Positions 61,101 through 64,000 of a DNA stretch of 64,000 nt are shown here, one piece after another. The notes beneath the pieces are model-generated. The model saw only the letters and a program-made list of their open reading frames with translations, did no database searches and was not told the DNA's origin. The first letter of the stretch is position 1, and each line of letters opens with the position of its first letter. Made by a program: the position numbers and the translations under genes. Origin of the DNA: Sipunculus nudus (lineage: Eukaryota > Annelida > Sipuncula > Golfingiida > Sipunculidae); the NCBI GenBank assembly GCA_026874595.1, contig CM049315.1, positions 11,406,664 to 11,470,663 of the forward strand. Reading direction: 5' to 3'.

Positions 61101-64000
61101 ATCAGGATAGAATTGGATACAAAATGTTCAAAGAAATCCTTATAATGAATTCTCCCTTTGATTTCTTTAGCCTGGCCATGTAAGCTCTCAGAAGATCAAG
61201 GATACAAGAAATTATACAGTTTACTCTTGCATTTATTCAAAACAGGAAGCACCTCAAAAGTGTCAATGGTATCATAATATGGCTCAGTCGCTTATAGAAA
61301 CGTTGGGAAGCCATCAAAAGAAGGAATATCACCTTTGATGTGCAGGCTTCAGTGATATTTTCCATTAATAGCCTATAATAAGGAGGTCCTTCACACTTTG
61401 GCTGTGTAAAACTTGTCAAGGTGCAAACTTGAACAGAATATCATATGCCAAATGAAACAGGATGAGAACTTAATACAGCAATTAATATTTATCAAAGGTA
61501 CAAACTTCTGCCCTCTGACCTGTAATGGTAATAATTAAGAGGTGTCAGATTAGCTTGACCCAGGGCAGACATCTGGATAACCAAACAAGCAGATGAGAGA
61601 TTTGGTGTAACTGAGGCCATACAGTGACATTACTGACTGATCCCCAGTGACGATCAAATGAAGTAATTAATGTTAGTGGAGCATCCCTGGGCTCTGGGTT
61701 GGGCCAGGATGAGTTGTCAGTCTGTGTTTTCTTTGAGCTGCGAGGCTGATGAGGTCCACCTGTGTAAAGTAATAAAGCTCTGCTTCACATTCATCTGGGA
61801 TATAGATCTTTAAAGACATTATGGATGTCTCACTGTCAGGGAGCTGGGGGAATTAGCCTCAGAATAGAAAATCAGGGAGATAAAAGGCTGGATTGCTGCC
61901 AGATGCTTACTGTAGCAGTCCACTTAAGAATCTCATGCAGTTGTCACTGAGGCCATACAGAAGTTAATATAGTCAGTTTAAAACAAGAATTATTATTGTT
62001 ACCATACTGTAGATGTTCTTTTTCATTAACTGCATTATACAATGTTTTGATTACGTTCAACAACCACACATAATAATTGATGGGAGTAATCCACTTTTCT
62101 GCTCTTTCAAATAATAAGTGCTTCAGAGTCATTCCCTGTACCTAAGTACCCCGAAAAAGAGACAACATATTGAAAAAAAAAAAATAAAATCAAATTCTAA
62201 ATCATCAAAACACCAAAAACTTATCAGACTTGACGTATATATCATATAAACTTTTCGTAAAAAATGCAACACTTTTATGCATTTAATGTTTAATAAATAC
62301 ATTATAATATAAATTTGAAAAATATTAAATGTACACAAAAAAATACCCTGTGAAATTAAAAAAATATTAAATGTACATGGAATAATTCCCTGTTTAACAC
62401 TACACAGTGCTTCTCAAAGTACATGTCCCTTCATCAACATATTTGCTGGTTCCTTTTTCTGGTGTTGCTCTTTTATCTTGCATTACAAGTCTGCCTGGTG
62501 CTGTCATGGCATGAAATACCAGCAGAAGAAGGAATATTTATGTCCTGCCAAAAAAGAATACATGCAGGATAATTGGATTAACTTGCTCTGTCCCAGTTTA
62601 TAATATTTAGAAAGACAAATAGACTTGTGTGCTACAAAAAGCTATATACATTTGTGAAACAATGTGTGACATGTCCTCGTTGATCATCTAAAAGAGCAAT
62701 GCATAAAGTGGTCATAAAGGCCAGATCTCTTTTCCTTGAAGGTAAAAAATGTGATGGAGATTGATCTCTTGTTTCCAGCGTATAGATGAACGGCTGGCAC
62801 TCAGGAAGATTACTTGGATAATTGATGCCATATTGATCTGCAGGCTTTGTTATACATAACCTGTTTTTTGCCTCATATTTGATGACTTCAACTATTCTTC
62901 ACCAGTGCAACTTAAGGAAATGGTCTCAGCCAAATAAATATATTCATGGTATAACTAAATATGTGGTATCACATGGTATAACATGGTAATAATGGTATAA
63001 CTTTCTTGAGAAATGCATTTAAAAACATACCTCATGAATTTTCATGTAAACAAATTATATATACATTGTTCTTTCCTGAAGAATAGATGTGGACATTTCA
63101 CACTATTGAAACTTAATATCACTTAAAATTTTCTTGGTAATTGGTATAACTTCAAAGTATAATTGGTATACTTTCAAGAAATAATTGATTTATAAGCTTT
63201 AAATTTTTATTCTTAATTATATTTGCCATTAATTTTATGTCAGAAAATAGTATTAAAATGTTTCATTTGACACTAATTCTTTAATTAAGATTGCAAACAT
63301 ATATTCATCTGGTGGATACTGTTCCTCCTTCAATACATTTTCATTGGCAACCAGAGTGAGGAATGTGCCATTTCAATTATCTATAAATAAAAGTGTCAAA
63401 ACCTAATAATTTCATACAGTTTTGTTTGAGGAAGGAAGATGTGAGTAAAGTGAATCATTCCATCTGAAGTGGGAGCCATCATTAAATAGTTATCAATACA
63501 AAGAGGTCAGGGGAGGCACAGATCCATGGTGGTCCGCTGACGAAGATCCTGAGTGGCCAATTAGAGAATGGATCAGGTCCAATTAGCTGATGGCATGTTG
63601 CTGGGGGCCTGACACGCTCATGGGGGCTGCAGGGGGTTACAGTGGCTACTCATTATAGTAAACGAGACACATGCGTGCTTGCTCACTTCCGTAAATCCTG
63701 ATGCATTGTCTGTATTTAGGAATCAAATACTCCATAAGTAGTTTGTGATTATTTCCTGAGGTTTATTTTGTGATAGTTTCATTAAGAGGTAGTGACGAGG
63801 AAAATAAGTTCCCCTGGATGACACCAGGTGTTAATCACTGTCAGTGTCAAATCACAGTATTCAGACAATAACACATGATTAGTCGCTTCAGTTTCCAAGT
63901 CTACACTTGATATTAATGAGAACCAGAAATTTAATAAATTTTATACATTGAATTTTTTAGGGGTGAGGAAGACAGTTTCACAAATGTTTATTACTGAATG
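58118..64000 (+). other. Dachsous intron 6 (at least 5.9 kb, phase 1, open to the right)
   Basis: Begins at the GTAAGA donor. The next exon should start with two bases completing a Gly codon and then finish EC22. I scanned for DxND-type linkers, LDRE motifs and cadherin strands on the plus strand to the window end and found none. The short open frames here match no family. No long repeat was noticed beyond AT-rich runs. Confidence 0.8.

Noticed and set aside
58118-64000. Search for the next dachsous exon
   Set aside because: No phase-1 acceptor followed by cadherin sequence was found; candidates such as TTTCCAG near 62778 run into stops within a few codons.

Overview
This is a window of animal nuclear DNA. 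Genes have spliced exons with GT..AG introns up to 25 kb. The non-coding DNA is AT-rich and CpG-poor, with abundant microsatellites, minisatellites, a Tc1/mariner-type MITE and non-LTR retrotransposon fossils. The genes are typical metazoan families. The repeat style suggests a marine invertebrate, perhaps a mollusc or another lophotrochozoan, but this placement is inference only. No bacterial-type operon, CRISPR array, viral genome or biosynthetic cluster is visible.

Layout. (1) 1-8.6 kb, + strand: the 3' end of a copper monooxygenase gene of the DBH-like/MOXD1 family. Three well-supported exons (1797-1856, 3199-3323, 6720-6900) and a candidate terminal exon (8246-8314/8322) encode the end of the C-terminal catalytic domain. 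The rest of the gene lies to the left of the window. One of its introns holds a decayed, minus-strand LINE. (2) 8.6-18 kb: intergenic and repeat-rich, with a 209-bp tandem duplication, a 700-bp degenerate ACT tract, long AT tracts and an 880-bp dispersed element. (3) About 18.0 kb: probable promoter and 5' leader of the main gene, with a CRE palindrome and a 91-codon upstream ORF. (4) 18746-58117 and beyond, + strand: a dachsous (DCHS) protocadherin gene. One 5.2-kb exon encodes the signal peptide and EC1 to most of EC16. A 25-kb intron follows, then five exons carry the protein into EC22. Splice phases join perfectly (0,1,0,1,0,1). The last repeats, the transmembrane segment and the cytoplasmic tail must lie to the right.

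Dachsous is the large cadherin that binds Fat across cell borders to control planar polarity and Hippo growth signalling. The call rests on repeat-by-repeat colinearity with vertebrate DCHS1 as I remember it, including the same odd repeats: EC7 and EC9 lack the LDRE motif and the EC7-EC8 linker lacks DxNDN. The two genes share no obvious pathway; their adjacency looks incidental.

The observations most worth following up are a CpG-dense ~394-bp insert in the 25-kb intron flanked by a perfect 13-bp direct repeat (34511-34930); a four-cysteine insert in EC3 where the LDRE loop should be; a ~24-copy poly-G minisatellite at 47.4-48.2 kb; a degenerate minisatellite at 29.9-30.7 kb that changes period from 33 to 28 bp; and a spliced-exon-like orphan segment at 17635-17710. 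I found no clear undescribed multi-gene system.
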